A DNA stretch of 64,000 bases from Pedococcus_A sp963730585 (GTDB lineage Bacteria > Actinomycetota > Actinomycetes > Actinomycetales > Dermatophilaceae), in contig CAVSSL010000011.1 in the NCBI GenBank assembly GCA_963730585.1, positions 806,001 through 870,000 of the forward strand. The letters run 5' to 3'. The notes below the pieces were generated by a model. It did not search any database. It was not told the origin of the DNA and worked only from the letters and a program-made list of their open reading frames with translations. Positions 1 to 13,248 of this stretch are shown here, piece after piece. A program made the translations under genes and the position numbers. Each line of letters starts with the position of its first letter. The stretch's first letter is position 1.

Positions 1-372
1 GTCGGTGACGACGAACAGGGCCGACGTGCCCTCGGTGACCTCGGTGCGGATGGTCTCGAGCTGCTCCTTGGTGATGCCCGTGCCCTCGGTGGCCTTGCTG
101 AGGGCGCCGATCGCCGCGCCCACGACACCTCCCACCAAGGGCACGAAGAAGAGAGCGCCGACCAGCACGCCCCAGAAGGCGCCCCAACCGGTGCCGCGCA
201 CCGTCTCGTCGTGGCTGTGCTTCGTCGTCGGCCGCGACTCGCCCTCCGGCCACGACACGACGGCGTGGTCGAGGATGGTGACCATGCCCTCGGACGCGGC
301 GCGGGTGAGGACGTGGGCGGCCCGGTCCGCGCCGTCGGGGCTCTCGAACTTCCACACGGTGAAGGCGGTCAT
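1..372 (-). CDS. DUF1269-type membrane-associated protein, 3' end outside window
   Basis: Translating the minus strand from the ATG at 372 gives 124 residues with no stop before the window edge, so the C-terminus is missing. The protein opens MTAFTVWKFESPDGADRAAH. It has an alpha/beta N-terminal half, then a glycine-rich hydrophobic segment at about residues 70-95 (GWGAFWGVLVGALFFVPLVG and onward), then a short polar helix and a strand. This arrangement is typical of DUF1269 proteins, a family of unknown function often found near stress genes. Function is not known. The antisense reading frame over the same bases is a GC-rich shadow. Confidence 0.7.
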   Translation of the reverse strand, partial: MTAFTVWKFESPDGADRAAHVLTRAASEGMVTILDHAVVSWPEGESRPTTKHSHDETVRGTGWGAFWGVLVGALFFVPLVGGVVGAAIGALSKATEGTGITKEQLETIRTEVTEGTSALFVVTD

Positions 373-554
373 CTGGCACTCCTCGCTCGACCCTTCGCGC
401 CGCCCCCTCGCGGTGCCCTCGACGATACGCGCGGGAACCGCCGGCCTCAGGGCATTCGCCGATCCCGGTGGCTGGGCCAAATTAGTCAGCTTGGGTCATG
501 GGCGTGCGGCCTGGGCGACCTAGCCTCGAGATAGCGACGATCGAGGAGGTCGAG

Positions 555-917
555 ATGTCAGGACTGGAGTCCAAGAGCTTCGACGGGCCGGAAGAGGTGC
601 GCCCCTTCACCGACAAGGGCGCGGCGGAGGTGGTCACGCTGGCCGGCAGCACGGTGCTCAAGGGCCGCTTCGAGCCGGGCTGGCACTGGTCCGAGCACGT
701 GGCCCCGATCGCGGGCACCGAGCGGTGCCAGTCGCCGCACCTGCTCTACTGCCTCTCCGGGCGCATGCACACGCGCATGGCCGACGGCACCGAGGGCGAG
801 ATCGGGCCCAACGAGGTCGCGAGGATCGAGCCGGGCCACGACGCCTGGGTGGTCGGCGACGAGGCCTGTGTCGTCGTCGACTTCGGCGCCTCGCCCTCCT
901 ACGCGAAGCCGGCCTGA
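555..917 (+). CDS. cupin-domain protein
   Basis: A 120-residue single-domain beta-barrel protein. The start at 555 is chosen because GAGGAGG lies just upstream and the longer frame from 498 adds only low-complexity residues. The visible cupin elements are GWHWSEHVAPI (first motif, with His) and the turn SPHLLYCLSGRMHTRMADGT. The second half, GPNEVARIEPGHDAWVVGDE, carries the second motif. The metal ligands look partly preserved. Such stand-alone cupins bind small ligands or metals, and the substrate cannot be read from sequence. It stands alone before furA. Confidence 0.75.
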   Translation: MSGLESKSFDGPEEVRPFTDKGAAEVVTLAGSTVLKGRFEPGWHWSEHVAPIAGTERCQSPHLLYCLSGRMHTRMADGTEGEIGPNEVARIEPGHDAWVVGDEACVVVDFGASPSYAKPA

Positions 918-969
918 GCCGGCACCTGCCCGCACGTCCTGCCCGCGGCATACTCGCCTGGCTTCTTGA

Positions 970-987
970 TTCATTCCAGAAAATGAA
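970..987. promoter_or_regulatory. candidate FurA operator palindrome overlapping the furA start
   Basis: TTCATT-ccagaa-AATGAA is a perfect 6-bp inverted repeat in an AT-rich island directly at the start of furA. It overlaps the first possible ATG (983-985). Actinobacterial FurA proteins are known to repress their own furA-katG transcript by binding an AT-rich site at this position. The assignment to FurA is therefore an inference from position and symmetry. Confidence 0.5.
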
Positions 988-1435
988 CCAGACTGCAGGC
1001 GTGCCCACCACCACGGACCTCGAGCGCATGCTGCGCGGAGCAGATCTCCGGGTGACGCGCCCTCGGCTGGCCGTGCTCGCCGCCGTGCACGAGCACCCCC
1101 ACGCCGACACCGACTCGCTCATCGGTGCGGTGCGCCGGCAGCTCCCCGCGGTGTCCCACCAGGCCGTCTACGACGTGCTCCGGGTGCTGAGCGGCTCCGG
1201 GCTGGTCCGGCGCATCCAGCCGTCAGGCTCCGTCGCCCGCTACGAGTCACGCGTCGGGGACAACCACCACCACGTCGTATGCCGCGGTTGCGGCACCATC
1301 GCCGACGTCGACTGCGCCGTCGGCCACACCCCCTGCCTCACCGCGTCCGACGACCACGGCTTCTCGATCGACGAGGCCGAGGTCACCTACTGGGGCACCT
1401 GCCCCGAGTGCGCTGCGGCGGCACGAGCCCACTGA
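983..1435 (+). CDS. furA: Fur-family peroxide-sensing repressor FurA
   Basis: A 150-residue Fur-family protein immediately upstream of katG, the classic actinobacterial furA-katG arrangement. The N-terminal winged helix (LRVTRPRLAVLAAV, then SHQAVYDVLRVLSGSGLVRRI) binds DNA. The C-terminal dimer and metal region shows the His-rich GDNHHHVVCRGCG and a second CxxC in WGTCPEC, giving a likely structural zinc site (C-x2-C twice). The expected role is to repress furA-katG until peroxide oxidises the metal site. A GTG at 1001 (144 residues) is an alternative start. Because the ATG at 983 sits inside the operator palindrome, either a leaderless transcript from 983 or the GTG start is plausible. Confidence 0.88.
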   Translation: MNQTAGVPTTTDLERMLRGADLRVTRPRLAVLAAVHEHPHADTDSLIGAVRRQLPAVSHQAVYDVLRVLSGSGLVRRIQPSGSVARYESRVGDNHHHVVCRGCGTIADVDCAVGHTPCLTASDDHGFSIDEAEVTYWGTCPECAAAARAH

Positions 1436-1501
1436 GAGCCCGAGCCCCGAAGCCCCACTACCCCAAGCCCCTACCCCAACAGCGACAGGAGATGGACTCA
1501 C

Positions 1502-3688
<2,187 letters not shown>

Positions 3689-3720
3689 CGTTGGACGTTC
3701 GCCACCACCTGCGGGCAGAC

Positions 3721-3753
3721 GGGCCCCGGTCACCCCAGAGGTGACCGGGGCCC
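3721..3753. terminator. bidirectional hairpin terminator between katG and the convergent SBP gene
   Basis: A perfect 14-bp stem, GGGCCCCGGTCACC / GGTGACCGGGGCCC, with the 5-base loop CCAGA. It follows katG and contains the stop codon (3730-3732) of the convergent gene. There is no long T-run, as is common in high-GC actinomycetes. It can serve both strands. Confidence 0.8.
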
Positions 3754-5262
3754 TTCGCGTCCCTGGGTCACGTGGAGGTCGGCGAAGTTGGCCGACGTCT
3801 TGCCGAACTCCCACCACCCCTCGACCCGCGGCTTCACGACCCACATGCTGCGGCCGTAGACGAGCGGGATGCAGCCCACCCGGTCAGCCACCACCATCCG
3901 GTCCGCCTCGTGGAACAGCTCGAGCCGCCCGCGGTCGCTGCGCTCCTGGCGCGCGCGTTCGATGATCTCGTCGAAGGGGCCATGGCTGAAACCGCCCCAG
4001 TTCGTGTGGCTGTCGGACTGGAACAGCAGCCGCAGGAAGTACTCGGGGTCGGGGTACCCCGGGAGCCAGCCGGTCATCACGATCGGCGCCGCCTCCCAGG
4101 GCGGACTGAACCGCACCAGCTCGACAGGGGTCCAGGCGTGGATCTCCACCTCGAGCCCGAGCGTCTCGCGCCAGCACTCCACGACCGGCGCGACCAGGGC
4201 TCGGTTGTCCTCGAGCACCGCCAGCCTGAGGGGCCCTGTGGGCGCTGCGCGCGCGAGGTGCTCTCGCGCCAGCTCCGGGTCGAAGTGCAGGGCGATGTCG
4301 GGGGTGTGGCCCTGCAGCGCCGGCGGCACGACCCCGCCGGTCGCGACCGTCATGTTCACGGGCAGGGCCGCCGCGAGCCGCTCACGGTCCACCGCCAGCG
4401 CGAGGGCGCGACGCAGCTCGAGCTTCGACGTGTCCGGGTGGCGGTGGTCGAACGCGAGGTAGCCCGACCAGGCCGCAGGACCCATCGACGCGTCGGGCGT
4501 CTCGGCCGGCATGAGGTCCGCCAGGCGCGGCGTGTAGCGGACGGCGATCATGTCGAGCTCGTCGCGCGCGTAGGCGGACCGCGAGGCGTCCGCGGACGAC
4601 CGGTGGTACTCGACCCGCGTGACGTTGCCGGCGCGGGGCGTCTCGCCCCGCCGCCGTTCCAGCACCAGCGAGCCCTCGTCCTGTGCCACCACGCGGAACG
4701 CTCCGCTCACCACCTGGTCGGCCGTCCACTCGTCGCCGAGCGCCTCGATGGCATGGCGCGGCTGCGGCGCACCGTCGGGCCGGTTGACGACGCTCATGAA
4801 GTACGGAGCCGGAGCCGCCAGCCGGAACTCGACCGTGCGGTCGTCGAGCGCCCTCACCCCGATCGCGTCCGCGTCGTCGGTGCGACGCAGGTAGAAGTCC
4901 TGGCCCTGCTCGAGCACGAAGTAGATCGCGACCGAGGAGCCCGGCGCCTCGGGGTTGAGCACCCGCTTGATCCCGAACTCGACGTCGTGCGCGGTGAGCG
5001 GCCTGCCGTCGGACCACCGGAGCCCCTCGCGGAGGTGGAAGACGTAGCGCAGGCCGTCGTCGGCGATCTCCCAGCGCTCGGCGAGCGACGGCACGATCGT
5101 GCGCTCCGGCCACGCCTCCACGAGACGGTCGAAGAGGTGCATGCACAGCTGGATGTTGGGCCACGCGATCGCCGACCTCGGGTCGGGGTCGTTGGGCAGG
5201 TAGCTGCTGCCGATCCGCAGCGTCGCGCCGTCGCCGTCGCCTCGCGCTTGCGGGTCCTCGCG
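3730..5262 (-). CDS. peptide/nickel-type ABC substrate-binding module (SBP_bac_5), C-terminal part of a frameshifted cyclase/AAA protein
   Basis: This frame encodes a complete family-5 extracellular solute-binding fold. It starts at ATLRIGSSYLPNDPDPRSAI and runs through SLAERWEIADDGLRYVFHLR and the signature LRWSDGRPLTAHDVEFGIKR to the C-terminus. There is no signal peptide, and the first ATG (5142) lies well inside the domain. The frame is open back to about 5328. The upstream cyclase/AAA/helical-repeat frame ends in FAHWDVPTT exactly where this one begins. The natural product is therefore almost certainly one protein, separated here by a one-base shift near 5256-5266. Fused to a cytoplasmic ATPase, the module probably serves as a ligand sensor, not as transporter equipment. 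That role is inferred. Confidence 0.75.
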   Translation of the reverse strand, partial: REDPQARGDGDGATLRIGSSYLPNDPDPRSAIAWPNIQLCMHLFDRLVEAWPERTIVPSLAERWEIADDGLRYVFHLREGLRWSDGRPLTAHDVEFGIKRVLNPEAPGSSVAIYFVLEQGQDFYLRRTDDADAIGVRALDDRTVEFRLAAPAPYFMSVVNRPDGAPQPRHAIEALGDEWTADQVVSGAFRVVAQDEGSLVLERRRGETPRAGNVTRVEYHRSSADASRSAYARDELDMIAVRYTPRLADLMPAETPDASMGPAAWSGYLAFDHRHPDTSKLELRRALALAVDRERLAAALPVNMTVATGGVVPPALQGHTPDIALHFDPELAREHLARAAPTGPLRLAVLEDNRALVAPVVECWRETLGLEVEIHAWTPVELVRFSPPWEAAPIVMTGWLPGYPDPEYFLRLLFQSDSHTNWGGFSHGPFDEIIERARQERSDRGRLELFHEADRMVVADRVGCIPLVYGRSMWVVKPRVEGWWEFGKTSANFADLHVTQGREGPRSPLG

Positions 5263-7402
5263 TCGTGGGCACGTCCCAGTGCGCGAACGCGCGCTGGTAT
5301 GCCGCGTTCGCCTCCGCGAAGCGGAGGGTCATGTGCAGCGCCAGGGCGAGCTTGAAGAGCACGAGCGCGATCGCCCGGCGCTCGCCGCGCCGCTCGAGGA
5401 TGGGCAGCAGCTCGCGGTAGTGCGCGATCGCCTCGTCGAGGGCGTACTCCTGCCGGGCCCGGTCGCCGGCTCGCGTGAGGTAGACCGCCGCCCGCTCCTC
5501 GTCCTCGGCGCCGAGCCAGTGGTGGGCGAGCAGGCCGGCGACCTCGTCCTCGCGGCCGGCGTACTGACGGCCGAGCCACTCGGCTGCCTTGCGGTGCAAC
5601 CGGTTCCGCTGTTCGCGCACGAGGGTTCGGTAGGCCGCGTCCTGGATCAACGCGTGCTTGAAGCGGAACTCGGGTTCGGGCCAGCGCCGTCTCTCGCGCA
5701 GGAGGTCCAGCCGCTGGAGCTCGGCGAGAGCCGCACGCACCTCTGCCGGTTCGCGCTCGGCGACGCCTTCCAGCAGCGGCAGGCCGAACTGCCGCCCCAG
5801 CACGGACGCGGCCACCAGGGCGTCGTGTGCCGCGTCGGCGAGCCGGTCGATGCGGGCGAGGATCACCTTCTCCACGGTGGGTGGGATCTGCACGGGCACC
5901 TCGTGGTCGAACCGCCAGCCGCCCCGGTCGTCGCGAACGAGGGCGCCGGCGTCGGTGAGCGACCGGACGATCTCCTCCAGGAAGAACGGGTTTCCCTCGG
6001 CCGGCTCCAGGATGCGGCGCTCGGTCTCGGCCGGCAGCGTGCCGGCTCCCACGAGGGCGTGCAGCAGCTCGCGACCGGCATCACCCGTCAGGGCGTCGAG
6101 GGCGACCTCCCCGACCCGGTGCGGCAGCTCCCGCGCCACGTCCTCCTTGAGCCGCCATGCGCCGTGGTCGCGCTCGGACCGAGCGGTCACCAGCAGCAGG
6201 AGCGCCTGGGTGTCGGTGTCGGCGGCCAGCCGTTGCAGGAGCTGCAACGAGGTGGCGTCCGCCCAGTGCAGGTCCTCGATCGCGATGGCGACGGGTCCGT
6301 CAGCCGCCAGACGGGCCGCCAGCGTGCGCACGACCTCGAACGTGCGGTACTGCAGCGCCTCGGGCGACAGCTCTGCCAGACGAGCTGCGACGTCGGGCTC
6401 CAGCGTGAGGCCGAGCAGTGCGCCGAGGTAGGGGTAGAGGTCGACGGCTCCGTCGCCGAACAGCTCGTCGAGCCGACGGCGGAGCGCGACCCGCACCCGC
6501 AGCTCGGGCTCGTCGCTGAGCACCCCGAGCCACGAGCGCAGCAGGTCCCGCAGCGGCCAGTAGGGCATCGACTCGCCGTACGAGACGCAGCGACCCACGA
6601 ACCATCGGGGCCGGCCACGAGGTGGTGAGCCACGGAGGAAGACCTCGCGCAGCTCGGCCAGCAGCCGCGTCTTGCCGATGCCGGGCTCCCCGGTGACGAA
6701 GAAGACGCCGCCGCTCCCGTCGAGGGCAGCCTCGACGGCGGACACACCGGCGGCCAGCTCACTCCCCCGCCCGACCATCGGCGCCTGGACGCCCTCGAAC
6801 CCGCGCACCGACGGCGGCGCCGCCGACACCCCGAGGACCTCAACCGCTGCGAACGGCTTCGCCTTGCCCTTGAGCTGGAGCGTGAGGGTCTCACCCCACG
6901 AGAACGCCTGCTGGGCGAGCCGCTGGGTGTCGGCCGCGACCAGGACGGCGCCGGGCCGGGCGGCTGCCTGCAGACGCGCGGCGGTGTTCATCGCGTCGCC
7001 GAGCGCGGTGTACTCGACCCGACCGCCTGCGCCGACGTCGCCGACGACGACCAGCCCCGTGTTGACGCCCACGCGTACCGAGAACCCCTCGATGCCCCAC
7101 GCGCGCTCGACCTCGCGCCCGTAGGCCGCAATGTCCTCGACGATCCGCAGGCCCGCCCGGATCGCGCGCTCGGGGTCGTCCTCGTGGGCGACGGGTGCGC
7201 CGAACAGCGCGAGGACGCCGTCACCGGCGAGGTCCTTCACGGTGCCGCCGAAGGCCTCGACCGACCCGATGATGCGGGTGACCGCCTCCTGGAGGACGAG
7301 CTTGAGCTCCTCGGGGTCCAGCCGCTCACCGAGCGGCGTCGACCCCACCACGTCGGCGAAGAGCGCGGTGACGACGCGACGCTCCTCGCGGTGCTCGCTC
7401 AC
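5263..7402 (-). CDS. adenylate/guanylate cyclase - AAA ATPase signalling protein (N-terminal part, frameshifted)
   Basis: ATG at 7402. Residues 1-190 are a class III nucleotide cyclase domain (RRVVTALFADVVGSTPLGER, VKDLAGDGVLALFGAP, VRVGVNTGLVVVGDV, TALGDAMNTAARLQ). A STAND/AAA ATPase follows, with Walker A in VTGEPGIGKTRLLAEL and the Walker-B-like AIAIEDLHWADATSLQLL, then a winged-helix and TPR-like helical region (about 500-710). Both metal-binding aspartates of the cyclase appear present. Beyond about 5262 this frame stays open to 4382, but its translation becomes Arg/Pro-rich nonsense while the substrate-binding domain continues in the next frame. Expected role: cytoplasmic sensor-ATPase that makes a cyclic nucleotide. 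The signal is unknown. Confidence 0.85.
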
Positions 7403-7502
7403 CCGGGCATGGTCCCACCCCCGCCTGCTGGGCGGAACGGGTCACCGGCGTAGCACGGCGTACCGAGGCAACGCGGCATACCGGCCTCGCGTGGCCCATC
7501 GG

Positions 7503-8513
7503 TCAGACGGGACGCTGGGCGGGCGCGTTCTGGGCTGTCCTGCCCGGGTCACGCTCGACGACGTCTCCGAGGGCGTCGTCGATCCTCGCCATGAGCTCGT
7601 CGGGGATGGTCACCCCGGCGGCCTTGACGTTCTCGCTGACCTGCTCCGGGCGGGAGGCGCCGATGATCGCCGAGGCCACGTTGTCGTTCTGCAGCACCCA
7701 CGCGACGGCGAGCTGGGCCATCGACAGGCCCATCTCGTCGGCGACGGGCTGCAGCGACTGGACGCGGCCGAGGACGTCGTCGTCCATGAACCGCTTGATC
7801 ATGTCGGCGCCGCCCTTCTCGTCGGTGGCGCGGGACCCCTCCGGCGGCTGCTCACCGGGGCGGTACTTGCCGGTGAGCACGCCCTGCGCGATGGGTGACC
7901 AGACGATCTGCGACACGCCGAGGTCCCTCGACGTCGGCACGACCTCGCCCTCGATGACGCGCCACAGCATGGAGTACTGCGGCTGGTTCGAGACGAGCTG
8001 GAAGCCGAGCTGCCGACTGAGCTCGACGCCCTGCCGGATCTGGTCGGCGGTCCACTCGCTGACGCCGATGTAGAGCGCCTTGCCCTGCCGGACGATGTCG
8101 GCGAACGCCTGCATGGTCTCCTCCAGCGGCGTCTCCGTGTCGAAGCGGTGCGCCTGGTAGAGGTCGACGTAGTCGGTCTGCAGGCGCTGGAGCGAGCCGT
8201 TGATGGACTCCATGACGTGCTTGCGCGAGAGCCCGGTGTCGTTCTTGCCCTTCGGACCGGTCGGCCAGTAGACCTTGGTGAAGATCTCGAGCGACTCCCG
8301 GCGCTCGCCCTTCAACGCCTCGCCGAGCACCGTCTCGGCGGCCGTGTTGGCGTAGGCGTCCGCGGTGTCGAAGGTCGAGATGCCCGCGTCGAGAGCGGCC
8401 TTCACGCACTGCGTCGCGGTGTCGTTCTCCACCTGCGAACCGTGGGTGAGCCAGTTCCCGTAGGTGATCTCCGAGATCTTGAGGCCGCTGTTTCCGAGGT
8501 ACCTGAACTCCAT
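7503..8513 (-). CDS. aldo/keto reductase
   Basis: 336 residues, full length for the Kv-beta/YghZ-like AKR branch. The catalytic tetrad is visible: Asp and Tyr in FDTADAYANTAAE, Lys in IFTKVYWP, His in LYQAHRFD. The NADPH-binding end includes GASRPEQVSENVKAAG. The start MEFRYLGNSGLKISEITYG is the usual N-terminus. It probably reduces aldehydes or ketones with NADPH; the physiological substrate is unknown. It is a single gene between the cyclase and a DUF4386 gene, both also on the minus strand but well separated. Confidence 0.92.
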   Translation of the reverse strand: MEFRYLGNSGLKISEITYGNWLTHGSQVENDTATQCVKAALDAGISTFDTADAYANTAAETVLGEALKGERRESLEIFTKVYWPTGPKGKNDTGLSRKHVMESINGSLQRLQTDYVDLYQAHRFDTETPLEETMQAFADIVRQGKALYIGVSEWTADQIRQGVELSRQLGFQLVSNQPQYSMLWRVIEGEVVPTSRDLGVSQIVWSPIAQGVLTGKYRPGEQPPEGSRATDEKGGADMIKRFMDDDVLGRVQSLQPVADEMGLSMAQLAVAWVLQNDNVASAIIGASRPEQVSENVKAAGVTIPDELMARIDDALGDVVERDPGRTAQNAPAQRPV

Positions 8514-8557
8514 CCCGCCACCGTATGACGGCCGGCGGGGCAGCGCGCTCCGACCCG

Positions 8558-9259
8558 TCAGCGCCTGCTCGTCACCGCCTGCTCGTCAGCGCCTGCCGAT
8601 GACGGGGTGAAGCCCTTGACCAGCAGCCACACCGCCAGGACGAGCTCCTGGACGAAGATGGGTGCCACGAGCGGCTTGTACGCCGTCACGTCACTGTTGC
8701 TGAAGAGAGCCAGCAGACAGCCGGTCATCATCAGGAGCACCGCCACGACGCCGAAGACGGACAGCCACCGCGGCACGAGGCGTGCCTGGACGAACACGAC
8801 GTAGTACATCAGCCCGCCCACACTGAAGGCGAAAACAGCCACGAGAGAGGCGTGTTCGCGAAAGCTCAGCAGTGAGTCGGCCAGCGCCTGCATCGGCGCA
8901 CGGCCAGCCGCCGGCGCAGTGGCGAACTGCTCTGCCAGGGTCAGCACGGACAGCAGGCAGACGACCCCGACCGTGTAGAAGACCGCTTCAATGGTCCTGA
9001 ACACCACCGACCCCAGCGCCAGGGCGGCGTCGAACTCCTTCAGCAGCGGGTAGAGCGTGATGGCGATCCCCACGCTCGTGCCTGCCGCGACCAGGTACAG
9101 CAGCGCCGCGGCGGCCACCTGGTCGGGGTGGTCGGCCACGTCCGCCAGGTAGCCCGGCCCGCTGAGCGTGGGAAGCAGCGCAGCCGCCGCAACAGCAGCG
9201 ACGGTCGCGACGATGAGCAGCAGACCCGTGGTCACGGAGGTTCTCCGAGTCGATCTCAC
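8558..9259 (-). CDS. DUF4386-type integral membrane protein
   Basis: A multi-spanning membrane protein (six or seven hydrophobic stretches, for example GLLLIVATVAAVAAAALLP and LVAVFAFSVGGLMYYVVFVQ). The arrangement matches DUF4386: TSVTTGLLL at the N-terminus, GSVVFRTIEAVFYTVG in the middle and AVWLLVKGF at the end. I prefer the GTG at 9259 (233 residues) because GGAGGG sits 8 bases upstream; the frame extends to an ATG at 9295. Function is unknown. Two more members of the family lie at 18.3-20.0 kb, beside a TetR-controlled dehydrogenase. Confidence 0.82.
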   Translation of the reverse strand: MRSTRRTSVTTGLLLIVATVAAVAAAALLPTLSGPGYLADVADHPDQVAAAALLYLVAAGTSVGIAITLYPLLKEFDAALALGSVVFRTIEAVFYTVGVVCLLSVLTLAEQFATAPAAGRAPMQALADSLLSFREHASLVAVFAFSVGGLMYYVVFVQARLVPRWLSVFGVVAVLLMMTGCLLALFSNSDVTAYKPLVAPIFVQELVLAVWLLVKGFTPSSAGADEQAVTSRR

Positions 9260-9385
9260 CGTGGTGTCCCTCCGTGCAGTGGTCCCCCGCGACACCTCGA
9301 CCCTCTCGCCGATCCGACCGCGCCAACAGGGACCTACGTCAGGGCTCTGGCGCGCACTCGGCCGCCGTGAGCCGGCACGGCTCGG

Positions 9386-11779
<2,394 letters not shown>

Positions 11780-11806
11780 GCGTGCCTCCGTCGGGTGGGT
11801 GTGGGC

Positions 11807-12208
11807 TCAGACCAGCCAGTGGCCGTCGCGCATGAGCGTGCGGCCGGCGATCTCGTTGGCCTCGCGCCAAGCCTGCACCCGGACGGGCCGCAGCACCATG
11901 AAGAGGTAGCCCGTGTCGCGTCGGGGGTCCCAGTCGGCCTGCGCGACGTAGGCCGCACCCAGCCGGTCGTCGGCGGCGACGTCGAGCGTGTCCTCGAGGA
12001 CGGCGTCGACCATCACGACGTCACGGGTGGGGCCGACCGCGAGCCGGGCCGTGCCGGAGGCGCTCAGGTTGCGGGCGGTGACCGACGACATCTCGACCGC
12101 GATCACCACCCGCTCCTCCACCCAGGCCAGCGACACGGGCACGAGGTGGGGAGCGCCTGCCGCGGACGCCGTGGCGACCCACGTGTCGATCGCGGGGGTC
12201 GCCAGCAT
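11807..12208 (-). CDS. pyridoxamine 5'-phosphate oxidase-fold (F420/FMN split-barrel) protein
   Basis: The sequence WVATASAAGAPHLVPVSLAWVEERVVIAV followed by ARNLSASGTARLAVGPTRDVVMVDA is the split-barrel fold of PNPOx-like, FMN- or F420-binding proteins. The first in-frame ATG is at 12208 (133 residues). The reading frame upstream still reads ARDRETRKADTLA, which looks like the true N-terminus of this family, but no ATG, GTG or TTG is available there. Either the start has been lost or a base is missing near 12245. Substrate unknown. It follows a VOC gene by about 60 bp and may be in its operon. Confidence 0.75.
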   Translation of the reverse strand: MLATPAIDTWVATASAAGAPHLVPVSLAWVEERVVIAVEMSSVTARNLSASGTARLAVGPTRDVVMVDAVLEDTLDVAADDRLGAAYVAQADWDPRRDTGYLFMVLRPVRVQAWREANEIAGRTLMRDGHWLV

Positions 12209-12266
12209 CGCCAGCGTGTCGGCCTTGCGGGTCTCGCGGTCGCGCGCCGGTCGGCCATCACCGACG

Positions 12267-12677
12267 TCAACGCACCTCGTTGATGCGGACCATGTTGCCC
12301 GCCGGATCGCGGAAGGCGCAGTCGCGGATTCCGTAGGGCTGCTCGGTCGGCTCCTGGACCACCTCGGCGTCACCGCCCTGCAGCTGCTCGAAGGTGCCGT
12401 CGAGGTCCTTGGTCGCCAGCACGATGATGCCGTAGGTGCCCTTGGCCATCATCTCGGTGATGGTCCGGCGCTCCTCGTCGGTGACGCCCGGGTCTGCCCC
12501 CGGCGGGTACAGCACGATGCTCGTGCCGGGCTGGCCCACAGGGCCGACGGTGATCCAGCGCATCGTCCCCTTGCCGACGTCGCCCCGGACCTCGAAGCCG
12601 AGGGTGTCGCGGTAGAAGGCCAGCGAGGCCTCGGGGTCCTCGTGCGGGAGGAAGGTGGAGTTGATGGTGATGTCCAT
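12267..12677 (-). CDS. VOC-family (glyoxalase/bleomycin resistance-like) protein
   Basis: 136 residues starting MDITINSTFLPHEDPEASLA. The paired beta-alpha-beta-beta-beta modules of the vicinal oxygen chelate fold are visible: FYRDTLGFEVRGDVGKGTMRW and DLDGTFEQLQ..., ending in AFRDPAGNMVRINEV, which carries the C-terminal metal or ligand motif. Specific substrate unknown. The gene starts 5 bp after the stop of the AraC-type regulator, so the two are one transcript. Regulator plus VOC pairs of this kind are common in actinomycetes. Confidence 0.85.
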   Translation of the reverse strand: MDITINSTFLPHEDPEASLAFYRDTLGFEVRGDVGKGTMRWITVGPVGQPGTSIVLYPPGADPGVTDEERRTITEMMAKGTYGIIVLATKDLDGTFEQLQGGDAEVVQEPTEQPYGIRDCAFRDPAGNMVRINEVR

Positions 12678-12682
12678 GGGGC

Positions 12683-13132
12683 TCACGCTAGATGCCGCTC
12701 GGGCACCGGCGCTTCTCGATTCCTGACCGGTCGGGTCACCTGTTTCGCCACACACGCGGGCAGCCCCGGTCTCCCGTCCGCTGCCTGGCGCCGGTAGGTG
12801 CTCGGCGGCATACCGACCAGCTCGGTGAAGCGGGTGCTGAAGGTGCCCAGCGACGCGCAGCCGACGGCGAAGCACACCTCGGTGACGCTGAGGTCACCAC
12901 GACGCAGCAGCGCCATCGCCCGCTCGATGCGCCGCGTCATCAGGTAGGAGTACGGCGACTCCCCGTAGGCGGCCCGGAACTGGCGGCTGAGGTGCCCAGC
13001 CGACATGTTGACGCCCCGGGCCAGCGCCTCGACGTCCAGCGGCCGCGCGTACTCGCGGTCGATCCGGTCGCGGACGCGGCGCAGCAGCGCGAGGTCGCGG
13101 AGGCGTTGCTCCTCGGCGGGTCTGCTGGCCAC
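12683..13132 (-). CDS. AraC-family transcriptional regulator (DNA-binding domain only)
   Basis: 149 residues consisting almost entirely of the double helix-turn-helix: VEALARGVNMSAGHLSRQFRAAYGESPYSYLMTRRIERA and LSVTEVCFAVGCASLGTFSTRFTELVGMPPSTYRR. There is no ligand-binding domain, so it probably responds to its own level or to a partner. It is translated just before the VOC gene and probably controls that operon. Downstream of about residue 120 the tail is basic and unstructured. Confidence 0.88.
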   Translation of the reverse strand: MASRPAEEQRLRDLALLRRVRDRIDREYARPLDVEALARGVNMSAGHLSRQFRAAYGESPYSYLMTRRIERAMALLRRGDLSVTEVCFAVGCASLGTFSTRFTELVGMPPSTYRRQAADGRPGLPACVAKQVTRPVRNREAPVPERHLA

Positions 13133-13248
13133 GTCTGTGATCGTGCCACAGGGGCCTGCGGGCGGTCCGCGAGTTCGGGGTGCTGTGCCTTGCTCGCCGG
13201 GTGCCCCCGGAGGAACGTGGTCAGCGGGACCACTACGGGAGGTGAGCC

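Noticed and set aside
5279..6628. 449-codon plus-strand frame opposite the cyclase/AAA gene
   Set aside because: Antisense shadow; the cyclase and ATPase motifs are on the minus strand.
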